NCBI GenBank assembly: GCA_023227965.1
Contig: JALOCA010000011.1
Location: forward strand, 22,833 to 86,832
Direction of reading: 5' to 3'
DNA length: 64,000 nucleotides
Source: Lentimicrobiaceae bacterium
GTDB taxonomy: Bacteria; Bacteroidota; Bacteroidia; Bacteroidales; JALOCA01
The number at the start of each line of letters is the position of its first letter. Position 1 is the first letter of the stretch. A model generated the notes under the pieces. It was not told where the DNA came from, ran no database searches, and was given only the letters and a program-made list of their open reading frames with translations. This document shows positions 18,364 to 26,391 of the stretch, piece by piece. The translations under genes and the position numbers were made by a program.

Positions 18364-19086
18364 ATGATCCTTCGTACAGAAAATCTTGTAAAAAAATACC
18401 GTCAGCGGACGGTAGTAAATAATGTTTCCATTGAGGTAAAACAAGGAGAAATTGTAGGATTGCTGGGCCCGAACGGAGCCGGAAAAACTACTTCTTTTTA
18501 TATGATAGTAGGATTGATTAGACCCCTTATGGGAAAGGTGTTTCTTGAAGACAAGGAAATTACCGAAGAACCCATGTACCGGCGTGCACAATTGGGAATA
18601 GGCTACCTGGCACAGGAAGCTTCCGTTTTCAGAAAATTAAGTGTGGAAGATAATCTCCGTGCGGTATTGGAATTTACAAAGCTTAATAAAAAGGAACAAT
18701 CGCAACGGCTCGAATCGCTGCTGGAAGAATTCGGACTGGTTCACGTACGGAAAAGTTATGGCATCACCCTTTCGGGAGGAGAAAGGCGTAGAACGGAAAT
18801 TGCCCGTGCACTTGCCGTTGACCCCAAATTTATCTTGCTCGACGAACCCTTTGCCGGGGTTGACCCCATTGCAGTGGAAGATATTCAAAATATTGTGGTT
18901 CACTTAAAAGACCGGAATATCGGGGTACTGATTACTGACCACAACGTACACGAAACCCTTTCGATAACCAACAGAGCATATTTACTTTTTGAAGGCTCGG
19001 TACTCAAGGCTGGTACTTCTGAAGAACTGGCAAATGACGAACAGGTAAGAAAGGTGTACCTGGGAGAAAAATTTGAATTAAGATAA
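18364..19086 (+). CDS. lptB: LPS export ABC transporter ATP-binding protein
   Basis: 240 residues. ATPase of the LptBFG complex that pulls lipopolysaccharide out of the inner membrane and pushes it along the Lpt bridge. Motifs: Walker A GPNGAGKTT (35-43), Q-loop in YLAQEASVF (about Q84), signature LSGGERRR (136-143) and Walker B ILLDEPFAGVDP (157-168). The LSGGERRR-TEIARAL form and the D-P-I-A sequence after Walker B distinguish LptB from other small ATPases. The partner permeases are not in the window. It is convergent with atpC, 2 bp away. Confidence 0.94.
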   Translation: MILRTENLVKKYRQRTVVNNVSIEVKQGEIVGLLGPNGAGKTTSFYMIVGLIRPLMGKVFLEDKEITEEPMYRRAQLGIGYLAQEASVFRKLSVEDNLRAVLEFTKLNKKEQSQRLESLLEEFGLVHVRKSYGITLSGGERRRTEIARALAVDPKFILLDEPFAGVDPIAVEDIQNIVVHLKDRNIGVLITDHNVHETLSITNRAYLLFEGSVLKAGTSEELANDEQVRKVYLGEKFELR

Positions 19087-19088
19087 AA

Positions 19089-19325
19089 CTATTCTGCCAA
19101 TATCAGCACAGTATTATTTTTCACTTCCACAACGCCGCCATTTACCTCATAAAAAAAGGTTTGGTTTTCGTTATCCACTATCTTAATTTTTCCTTTGACA
19201 AGTATAGATATCAATGGGGCATGATGGTTTAAGATTTCCAGACTGCCATCAATACCCGTTAGTTGTACAAGCGATACTTCGCCAGTGTACAGAGTTTGAT
19301 CGGGTTTAATGATTTCCAATTTCAT
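19089..19325 (-). CDS. atpC: F1 ATP synthase epsilon subunit, short form
   Basis: 78 residues, only the N-terminal beta-sandwich domain (MKLEIIKPDQTLYTGEV ... GVVEVKNNTVLILAE). The C-terminal helical hairpin that inhibits ATP hydrolysis in other bacteria is absent, as is usual in Bacteroidota. It lies 8 bp after atpD. The remaining F-type subunit genes are not in the window, so the ATP synthase genes are split between two loci. Confidence 0.93.
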   Translation of the reverse strand: MKLEIIKPDQTLYTGEVSLVQLTGIDGSLEILNHHAPLISILVKGKIKIVDNENQTFFYEVNGGVVEVKNNTVLILAE

Positions 19326-19333
19326 GGGGAAGG

Positions 19334-20839
19334 TTAAACAGATTTCAACATAACTCTTCCTTTTTCAATTGCCTGCTCTATGGTTCCCACAAGGTTGAAT
19401 GCCGATTCGGGATATTCATCCACTTCGCCGTTGAGAATCATTTTGAACCCTTTAATGGTATCTTCAATAGATACAAAAACCCCGGGAAGACCTGTAAATT
19501 GTTCGGCAACATGGAAAGGCTGCGACAGGAAGCGCTGAACACGCCGTGCCCGGTGCACGATTAACTTGTCTTCTTCAGAAAGTTCATCCATTCCCAAAAT
19601 GGCAATAATATCCTGTAACTCCTTGTTTCGCTGCAAAATTTGCTTTACCTGTTGGGCAGTATTGTAGTGTTCGTCGCCCACAACGTCGGGTGAAAGAATC
19701 CGGGATGTGGAATCGAGAGGGTCAACTGCGGGATAAATACCCATTTCAGAAATTTTACGATTGAGTACCGTTGTGGCATCAAGATGGGCAAAAGTGGTAG
19801 CAGGTGCAGGGTCGGTAAGGTCGTCTGCAGGTACATAAATAGCTTGTACCGAAGTAATAGACCCACGTTTGGTGGAGGTAATACGTTCCTGCATTATTCC
19901 CATTTCTGTGGCAAGGGTAGGTTGGTATCCTACTGCGGAAGGCATACGTCCCAACAGTGCCGATACTTCGGAACCTGCCTGTGTAAACCGGAAAATATTA
20001 TCAATAAAAAACAAAATATCGTGTCCGCCCGATTTATCATCTCCGTCGCGGAAATATTCGGCTAACGACAAACCGGAAAGGGCAACCCGTGCACGGGCTC
20101 CTGGAGGTTCGTTCATTTGTCCGAAGACAAGCGTTCCCTGTGACTTTGCCAGTTCGTTGCGGTCAACTTTCGACAAGTCCCAACCCCCGTTTTTCATATC
20201 TTCTTCAAATTCTTTGCCATAGCGAATTACACCCGATTCTATCATCTCACGCAGCAAGTCGTTTCCTTCGCGCGTACGTTCGCCTACACCTGCAAAAACA
20301 GAAATTCCGGAATATTTTTTTGCTATGTTATTAATCAATTCCATAATAATAACCGTTTTGCCTACTCCTGCCCCTCCGAACAATCCGATTTTACCGCCCT
20401 TTGCATAAGGTTCAATCAAATCAATTACCTTTATACCAGTGTATAACACTTCGCGTTGCGTGGTAAGATTTTCAAAAAGAGGTGGTTCGCGGTGTATGCT
20501 GTATTCTTTTACTTTTTCAACTTTTCCCAAGCCATCAATGGCTTCACCTATTACATTGAATAGCCTACCTTTAATCTCCTCTGTTGTAGGCATGGTGATG
20601 GGTTTGCCGGTGGCAATTACCGGCATTCCCCTGCGAAGTCCGTCGGTAGAATCCATTGCAATGGTTCGAATGGTATTTTCACCAATATCCTGCTGGCATT
20701 CGAGTACGATGACCTGACCGTTGTCGTTGGTTACTTCAAGGGCATCATAAATATTAGGTAAACGAACGTCTTCATCAAAAGAAATATCTATAACAGGACC
20801 AATGATTTGGATTATTCTGCCGGTATTTTTGGGGTTCAT
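19334..20839 (-). CDS. atpD: F1 ATP synthase beta subunit
   Basis: 501 residues, catalytic subunit of the F1 sector. P-loop GGAGVGKT (155-162), catalytic glutamate in AGVGERTREGNDL, the ALLGRMPSAVGYQPTLATEMG-like block (shortened here) and the VPADDLTDPAPATTFAHLD segment. It forms a pair with atpC. It follows lspA on the same strand with a 61-bp gap that has its own -7 motif, so it can be transcribed separately. Confidence 0.98.
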   Translation of the reverse strand: MNPKNTGRIIQIIGPVIDISFDEDVRLPNIYDALEVTNDNGQVIVLECQQDIGENTIRTIAMDSTDGLRRGMPVIATGKPITMPTTEEIKGRLFNVIGEAIDGLGKVEKVKEYSIHREPPLFENLTTQREVLYTGIKVIDLIEPYAKGGKIGLFGGAGVGKTVIIMELINNIAKKYSGISVFAGVGERTREGNDLLREMIESGVIRYGKEFEEDMKNGGWDLSKVDRNELAKSQGTLVFGQMNEPPGARARVALSGLSLAEYFRDGDDKSGGHDILFFIDNIFRFTQAGSEVSALLGRMPSAVGYQPTLATEMGIMQERITSTKRGSITSVQAIYVPADDLTDPAPATTFAHLDATTVLNRKISEMGIYPAVDPLDSTSRILSPDVVGDEHYNTAQQVKQILQRNKELQDIIAILGMDELSEEDKLIVHRARRVQRFLSQPFHVAEQFTGLPGVFVSIEDTIKGFKMILNGEVDEYPESAFNLVGTIEQAIEKGRVMLKSV

Positions 20840-20862
20840 AAGAATCGGTATTTAAAAGCTGC

Positions 20863-20870
20863 CAAAATTA
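20863..20870 (-). promoter_or_regulatory. -7 element (TAATTTTG) of atpDC
   Basis: Exact TAnnTTTG match on the minus strand, 23 bp before the atpD ATG. Confidence 0.5.
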
Positions 20871-20900
20871 AACAAAACCTAAGTATAAGTATATGATAAA

Positions 20901-21536
20901 TTATTTTTTTATGAGTTTCCTTTGGAAGATGATAATGGTTAACACTCCGATGGTTATAGCAGAATCAGCAATATTGAACACCGGACGAAATAACAAAAAA
21001 TCTTTTCCTCCCCAGAAAGGAACCCATGAAGGATAGTTGCCGCTGATAATCGGGAAATAAAGCATGTCTACTACTTTTCCATGCAGAAAAGTACTGTAGC
21101 CGCCTCCGGCGGGCAAAAGTCGTGCTGTTTCTATAAAAGTACTTTCGCTGAATAGCATACCGTAAAATGCACTGTCAATGATATTTCCAAATGCACCGGC
21201 AAGAATAAGCGACATGCAGATAACCAAGCCTGTGCCGGCTCCTTTTTTGATAAGATACACAATATAATACCCTATTCCGCCGATGGCAATCAGGCGAAAA
21301 AGGCTTAACAAGAGTTTACCGTAGTTCCCTCCAAACTGCATCCCGAAAGCCATGCCTTCATTTTCGGTGAAATTGATAAGAAACCAATTGCCAAAAATCG
21401 GGAATTCCTGCCCTAATGTCATATGTGTTTTAATCCAGATTTTTACGACCTGGTCGAGCAGCAACACTAAAAAGATGATAATAAGAGATTTCTTTAACAC
21501 GGCACTGCTAATTCTTTCCCTGCTGAAGTTTTGCAT
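20901..21536 (-). CDS. lspA: Signal peptidase II (lipoprotein signal peptidase)
   Basis: 211 residues, four membrane helices. It cleaves lipoprotein signal peptides after lipidation. The two catalytic aspartates are in GNIIDSAFYG and FNIADSAITIG; the conserved NFTENEGMAFGM block (NxGxxF-like) is also present. It is longer than the E. coli enzyme because of a loop between helices 3 and 4 (about 120-165), usual in Bacteroidota. The ATG overlaps the TraR/DksA gene by 29 bp; a GTG at 21500, just after that gene, is an alternative start. It serves the many lipoproteins seen here. Confidence 0.93.
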   Translation of the reverse strand: MQNFSRERISSAVLKKSLIIIFLVLLLDQVVKIWIKTHMTLGQEFPIFGNWFLINFTENEGMAFGMQFGGNYGKLLLSLFRLIAIGGIGYYIVYLIKKGAGTGLVICMSLILAGAFGNIIDSAFYGMLFSESTFIETARLLPAGGGYSTFLHGKVVDMLYFPIISGNYPSWVPFWGGKDFLLFRPVFNIADSAITIGVLTIIIFQRKLIKK

Positions 21537-21915
21537 TTATACTTAAAGTAGCGTGGGGTACGCTGCGAAGTCGTTCTTTCGAGATGAGTTTTCCCGTTTC
21601 GCGGCATATGCCATAGGTTTTATTTTCAATGCGAATTAATGCATTTTCCAGGGCTTTTATAAACTTGTCCTGCCGGGCGGCTAATCTTCCATTTTCTTCT
21701 TTCGACATTACCTGGTATCCTTCTTCCAAAACTTTAAAAGTAGGGGAGGTATCATTAATGTCGTGTTCGTTATTTATGGTATAAGCTTCTGTAAGCATTT
21801 TAAGATCACGCCGGGCTTTTTCAAGTTTTTCAATAATTATTTGACGAAATTCTTCCAGTTCTTCATCTGAATATCTTGTCTTTTCTCTTAATTCGGTAGC
21901 TTCTTCGTTTTTCAT
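21508..21915 (-). CDS. TraR/DksA-family protein with degenerate zinc finger
   Basis: 135 residues: N-terminal helical hairpin (about 14-80, charged, coiled-coil-like) and a C-terminal segment YGICRETGKLISKERLRSVP. DksA-type proteins bind the RNA polymerase secondary channel and adjust rRNA and amino-acid promoters with ppGpp. The usual four zinc cysteines are reduced to one (ICRETGK...PHAT), a form I recall from other Bacteroidota, so it probably folds without zinc. It lies between ileS (29 bp upstream) and lspA (overlapping). Confidence 0.88.
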   Translation of the reverse strand: MKNEEATELREKTRYSDEELEEFRQIIIEKLEKARRDLKMLTEAYTINNEHDINDTSPTFKVLEEGYQVMSKEENGRLAARQDKFIKALENALIRIENKTYGICRETGKLISKERLRSVPHATLSINAKLQQGKN

Positions 21916-21944
21916 AATGCTAAGTGTTAAATTCTGAATACTGT

Positions 21945-24900
21945 TTATTCCATTTTCTTAATAGAAATAAATGTAGCCACTTTTTCTGTAAGTTCAACTG
22001 CCACTTTTTCTGATTCATCAATACAATCAGGCGTTTTCAGTGATTCAGCCAAAGTTTCAGAACAAATGTAAGCATAATTTTGATTAATTACCGTTTCGAT
22101 GAGCGGGTTTTTTTCAATCTGCAGAAAAATTTTATCAGTAATTTCATAATCAAGCTCTTTCCTAAGATTTTGAATGCGGTTAACCAATTCGCGGGCAATG
22201 CCTTCGTGGTACAAAACTTCGGTTACATTAATATCGAGCGCCACAGTTAAGTTGCCCATATGGGTAACAACCCACCCGGGTATGTCTTCAGTAATAATAT
22301 CTACATCCTGTAATAAAATGTCAACGTTTTCATTATTAATATTTAGTGAAATCATTCCTTTGTTTTCCAGATCAGCAATATCGTTTTGGGTAAAAACTTC
22401 TATTGCTGTGGCAATGTTTTTCATCAATTTGCCATACTTAGGACCTAACGTTTTGTAGTTGGGTTTTATTTTCTTTACCAGAATATTTTGTTCAGCATCA
22501 ATAAACTCAATTTCTTTCACATTCACTTCGGAAAGGATGAGATTTTTTACTGCTTCTACCTGTTGCCGGAAGTGTTTATCGGGAGCAGGTAACATGATTT
22601 TTTGCAGTGGCTGGCGAACACGAAGGTTGGTTTTTTTTCTGAGTGATAATACCATAGAAGAGATTTGCTGTGCCAATTGCATACGCTCTTCTAATTTTTT
22701 ATCAATCATATGTACATCTGCTTCCGGAAAATCGGTAAGATGCACCGAGATTGCAGGATTTTTTATGGTAACCGCATTTAAATCGGTAAATAATCTGTCC
22801 ATAAAAAAGGGTGCAATAGGTGCAGAAAGGCAGGCTATGGTTTCGATGCAGGTGTAAAGCGTCTGGTAAGCCGAAATTTTATCGTGGGAATATTCTCCTT
22901 TCCAGAAACGACGACGGCATAGGCGTACGTACCAATTACTGAGGTGTTCGTCAACAAATTCAGAAATGGCACGCCCGGCTTTGGTGGGCTCATAGTCGGA
23001 ATAGTATTCGTCCACTTCAAGTATCAGTGTGTTAAGCTGCGAAAGTATCCACCGATCAATTTCGGGGCGGTTTATTAAAGGAATATCCGGTTCGGAATAG
23101 ATGAACCCGTCAATATTGGCATACAGTGCGAAAAAGTTATAGGTATTGTAAAGGGTGCCGAAAAATTTACGCATTACTTCGGCAATTCCTTCAATGTCAA
23201 ATTTCAGGTTGTCCCAGGGTTGGGCATTGGTAATCATATACCAACGGGTGGCATCGGGTCCATATTTTTCGATGGTTTCAAAGGGATCAACTGCGTTTCC
23301 GAGGCGTTTCGACATTTTATTTCCGTTTTTATCAAGGACAAGTCCGTTGGAAACAACAGCTTTAAACGAAACAGAATCGAATAGTAATACGGCGATGGCA
23401 TGCAAAGTATAAAACCATCCGCGGGTTTGGTCAACGCCTTCGGCAATAAAATCTGCGGGGAAAATTCCTTTCAGCGAATCTTTTGTAAAAGGATAGTGGA
23501 ATTGGGCATAAGGCATGGCTCCCGAATCGAACCAAACATCAATCAAATCCGGCTCGCGGCGCATAGGTTTGCCGGAAGGAGAAACGAGTAGGATTTCGTC
23601 AACGTATGGACGGTGCAAATCGAACTTCAGGTAATTTTCCTCTGTGGTATCCCCGGCTGTATATGTTTTTAAAGGATTGGATTGCATGAAACCTGCGGCT
23701 ATCGATTTTTCAATTTCTTTTTTCAACTGGGCTACCGAGCCAATACAAATCTGTTCGGAGCGATCTTCTGTTACCCAAATAGGAAGGGGTGTTCCCCAAT
23801 AGCGCGAACGGGAAAGATTCCAGTCAACGAGGTTTTCGAGCCAGTTTCCGAAACGCCCGGTGCCGGTAGCTTCGGGTTTCCAGTTAATGGTACGGTTAAG
23901 TTCCTGCATGCGATCTTTCAGTGCCGTGGTACGGATAAACCAACTATCTAATGGATAGTATAATATGGGCTTGTCGGTTCGCCAGCAATGCGGGTAGGAG
24001 TGCTCGTACTTTTCCGATTTGAAGGCTTTGTTTTCTTTCTTTAATTTTACAATTATATCAATGTCGACGTTATCATTAGATTCTGGAGTGTAGTCGGGTG
24101 CGTATTCGGATTTAACATACCTTCCGGCAAATTCACCCATTTCCCCGGTAAATTGCCCGCGTTTGCTTACCAATGTAAGGGTGCCTATACCGTATTGTTT
24201 TGCAACTCTGAAATCGTCGGCACCAAAACTGGGAGCTATGTGTACTATACCTGTACCGTCTTCGGTAGTTACAAAATCGCCGATAATTACACGGAAAGCA
24301 TCTCCGGTTTCGGGTTGAGCATAAGGTAACAATTGTTCGTAGCGGAGCCCATCGAGTTGTGTGCCGGTAAAAAACCCAAGAATAGAAAAAGGGATGTTTT
24401 TTTGTCCGGGTTCGTATTCCGATAGAGATAGTCCTGCATTTTTTTCAGGGAAATATTTATCCAGTAAATCTTCTGCAAGAAATACATTGATAGGTTGATA
24501 CGTATAGGGATTCCATGTTTTTACAATGGCATAGGTAATGTCTTTTCCAACAGCCAATGCTGTATTTGAGGGTAAAGTCCAGGGTGTGGTAGTCCATGCC
24601 AAAAAGAAAAGATCATCCTGAACAAAATTGGATAGCTGCTGCAGTAAAGGATGGTTTGTATCGAAACGTACTTTAAACTGGGCAACCACCGTATTGTCTT
24701 TTACATTACGGTAACAGCCGGGCTGGTTTAGTTCGTGGGTGCTCAAACCAGTTCCGGCGGCAGGTGAATACGGCTGGATGGTATAACCCTTATAAAGCAT
24801 GCCTTTTTCGTAAAGTTTTGATAACAGATGCCATACACTTTCGATATATTTATTGTCGAAAGTGATGTAAGGATGATCAAGGTCAACCCAATAGCCGATT

Positions 24901-25316
24901 TTTTTTGTGAGGTCGTCCCATAAATCCTTGTATTTCATCACCTCTTTCCGGCAGGCATTGTTGTATTCTTCTACTGAAATTTTTTTTCCTATATCCTCTT
25001 TGGTAATACCTAAAGTTTTTTCAACGGCAATTTCAATAGGAAGCCCATGGGTATCCCATCCGGCTTTCCGTTCTACGAAAAAGCCCTTCTGTGTTTTATA
25101 ACGGCAAAAGATGTCCTTAATAGCCCGTGCCATAACATGATGGATACCAGGTATGCCATTGGCAGAGGGGGGACCTTCGTAAAATACAAAAGGAAGATGG
25201 TTTTTGCGGTTGGCAAGGCTTTTTTCAAATATTTGGTTATTTTCCCACCACGACAAAACTTCTTTGCCGAGAGTGGATAAATTTAATTGTTTGTATTCTT
25301 TATACTGCGTTTTCAT
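21945..25316 (-). CDS. ileS: Isoleucyl-tRNA synthetase
   Basis: 1123 residues, class I aminoacyl-tRNA synthetase. HIGH-type motif GIHH (57-60, in PPSANGIPGIHHVMARA), editing (CP1) domain about 190-420 with TTPWTLPSNTALAVG, KMSKS-type motif NKMSKRLGNAVDP (KMSK at 667-670), and an anticodon-binding helical domain near 700-870. The long C-terminal part (880-1123) is that of the eukaryote-like IleRS2 subclass rather than the zinc-finger IleRS1; this class is associated with pseudomonic acid tolerance, which is inferred only from family. It is first gene of ileS-traR/dksA-lspA. Confidence 0.96.
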   Translation of the reverse strand: MKTQYKEYKQLNLSTLGKEVLSWWENNQIFEKSLANRKNHLPFVFYEGPPSANGIPGIHHVMARAIKDIFCRYKTQKGFFVERKAGWDTHGLPIEIAVEKTLGITKEDIGKKISVEEYNNACRKEVMKYKDLWDDLTKKIGYWVDLDHPYITFDNKYIESVWHLLSKLYEKGMLYKGYTIQPYSPAAGTGLSTHELNQPGCYRNVKDNTVVAQFKVRFDTNHPLLQQLSNFVQDDLFFLAWTTTPWTLPSNTALAVGKDITYAIVKTWNPYTYQPINVFLAEDLLDKYFPEKNAGLSLSEYEPGQKNIPFSILGFFTGTQLDGLRYEQLLPYAQPETGDAFRVIIGDFVTTEDGTGIVHIAPSFGADDFRVAKQYGIGTLTLVSKRGQFTGEMGEFAGRYVKSEYAPDYTPESNDNVDIDIIVKLKKENKAFKSEKYEHSYPHCWRTDKPILYYPLDSWFIRTTALKDRMQELNRTINWKPEATGTGRFGNWLENLVDWNLSRSRYWGTPLPIWVTEDRSEQICIGSVAQLKKEIEKSIAAGFMQSNPLKTYTAGDTTEENYLKFDLHRPYVDEILLVSPSGKPMRREPDLIDVWFDSGAMPYAQFHYPFTKDSLKGIFPADFIAEGVDQTRGWFYTLHAIAVLLFDSVSFKAVVSNGLVLDKNGNKMSKRLGNAVDPFETIEKYGPDATRWYMITNAQPWDNLKFDIEGIAEVMRKFFGTLYNTYNFFALYANIDGFIYSEPDIPLINRPEIDRWILSQLNTLILEVDEYYSDYEPTKAGRAISEFVDEHLSNWYVRLCRRRFWKGEYSHDKISAYQTLYTCIETIACLSAPIAPFFMDRLFTDLNAVTIKNPAISVHLTDFPEADVHMIDKKLEERMQLAQQISSMVLSLRKKTNLRVRQPLQKIMLPAPDKHFRQQVEAVKNLILSEVNVKEIEFIDAEQNILVKKIKPNYKTLGPKYGKLMKNIATAIEVFTQNDIADLENKGMISLNINNENVDILLQDVDIITEDIPGWVVTHMGNLTVALDINVTEVLYHEGIARELVNRIQNLRKELDYEITDKIFLQIEKNPLIETVINQNYAYICSETLAESLKTPDCIDESEKVAVELTEKVATFISIKKME

Positions 25317-25353
25317 TCAGATAATTACGTTTTGCTATCGGAAAAAGAGGGTG

Positions 25354-25361
25354 CAAAATTA
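25354..25361 (-). promoter_or_regulatory. -7 element (TAATTTTG) of ileS
   Basis: Exact TAnnTTTG match on the minus strand, 37 bp before the ileS ATG. Confidence 0.5.
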
Positions 25362-25393
25362 ATAAATTTACATTACAAAAGTGGAGAAGCATG

Positions 25394-25423
25394 TTGAGGG
25401 TTTAGTTTTTTTTTATAATTTAG
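25394..25423 (+). promoter_or_regulatory. Putative promoter of the 34-residue basic protein
   Basis: TTG, 19 bp, then TAATTTAG (one mismatch from TAnnTTTG), 27 bp before the ATG at 25451. Confidence 0.35.
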
Positions 25424-25450
25424 TCTGCCCGTAACCAAATAATTACGAAC

Positions 25451-25555
25451 ATGTCTAAGTCAAAAGATATCAAGAAAGAAGCAAAAAAAGAGCCTGCAAA
25501 ATCGCTGAAGGAAAAAAGGGCTGAAAAAAAAGAAAAAAAAGCCAAGAAACAGTAA
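25451..25555 (+). CDS. Very small lysine-rich protein
   Basis: 34 residues, starting MSKSKDIKKEAKKEPAKSL and ending in KKAKKQ, with about 40% lysine. The composition resembles nucleic-acid-binding tails, and I recall similar tiny KKEPAKSLKEKRAEKK-type proteins in other Bacteroidota, though this cannot be checked here. It has its own promoter-like element and a good codon pattern despite its size. A random frame with this many AAA codons in AT-rich DNA is possible, so certainty is moderate. Function unknown. Confidence 0.55.
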   Translation: MSKSKDIKKEAKKEPAKSLKEKRAEKKEKKAKKQ

Positions 25556-26014
25556 CTCCTTCTTGAAAAGATTTTTAGGTATTTTTAATTTTATTCTGCA
25601 TTCGCATTGCAAAGTAAGAGCATTGCTAAGCAAGAGTGTATTCCTTTTGTTTTGTCAAATTTTAACAATTATTTTTACGAGCAGATGATGAAAGTAATTG
25701 GACAAATAGAATGTCGTATATTAGAAAAGAATAGGACGCTGAGTTCACGGATAAAGTGGATAAACACTGATAATAATAACCTGAGTTCAAAATAAAATAT
25801 GGTTTTACATTTGCCTGATAGGTTACTCTCCAGCAGAGCCTATTTCCGTTTGAGTAGCTTTTACAAAAATGTGAAATTTAAACTACCGTTCACTAAAAGT
25901 GTAGAAATAAACACCCTGAAAAATGTCCATTAGAAACCATCGTCTAAAATTTATCCTGAAAAATGTCTATTACTTCGCATTTTATAAAAAATGTACCAGG
26001 GAATATACCAAACA
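25556..26014. other. Intergenic region with repeat-like DNA
   Basis: No convincing gene. 25738-25785 (GCTGAGTTCACGG, then GGATAAACACTGAT) reads like the dispersed intergenic repeat found in many Bacteroidota genomes. A 44-codon frame at 25799-25933 has no recognisable product. A pair of 18-bp direct repeats closes the region. Confidence 0.45.
25915..25972 (+). repeat. Two direct repeats, 18 bp, 40 bp apart
   Basis: CCTGAAAAATGTCCATTA at 25915-25932 and CCTGAAAAATGTCTATTA at 25955-25972: 17 of 18 identical, exact 40-bp period. They lie just before the broken nucleotidyltransferase. Confidence 0.7.
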
Positions 26015-26337
26015 ATGGATAAAAGAAAAGCATTTTAAAAAGTATTGGATTACCTGTCTTTTCTGATAAACGAGAAAAAATCAGGATCAACAAAGCATAT
26101 TTATTTGGTTCGTATTCCAAAGATATTTTTACCAAGGATAGTGATATTAACTTAGCCATTGTTATGCCCGGTGTAAGCGATATTATAGGGATTCAGATAC
26201 AGTTAATGGTACTCTGCCGAAATTTTTCCATTGATATCGAACCCCATCCTTTTAACGAAGCCGATTTTAATTTTTCCAATTCGTTGGCTTCGGAAATTTT
26301 ACACAACGGTATTGAATTGCCGTTGAAGTTTAAATAA
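26015..26337 (+). pseudogene. Broken nucleotidyltransferase (MNT/KNTase-like)
   Basis: From the ATG at 26015 the frame reads MDKRKAF, then TAA (26036-26038), then KVLDYLSFLINEKK; at a run of six A (26075-26080) it must shift by one base (one missing A) to continue IRINKAYLFGSYSKDIF and DSDINLAIVMPGVSD, ending LPLKFK at the TAA of 26335-26337. The GSY and DSD-type motifs are the metal- and nucleotide-binding core of small nucleotidyltransferases, which often act as antitoxins to HEPN toxins; no HEPN gene is adjacent. One nonsense codon and one frameshift make a pseudogene likely, unless both are sequencing errors in A/T runs. Confidence 0.75.
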
Positions 26338-26391
26338 GTTTTTCTTACCTGAAAAGCAATAATAAAATTTTTGAATACCGGCTTACGAGAC

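Noticed and set aside
25607..25795. 62-codon plus-strand frame
   Set aside because: Overlaps DNA resembling a dispersed intergenic repeat; no protein features.
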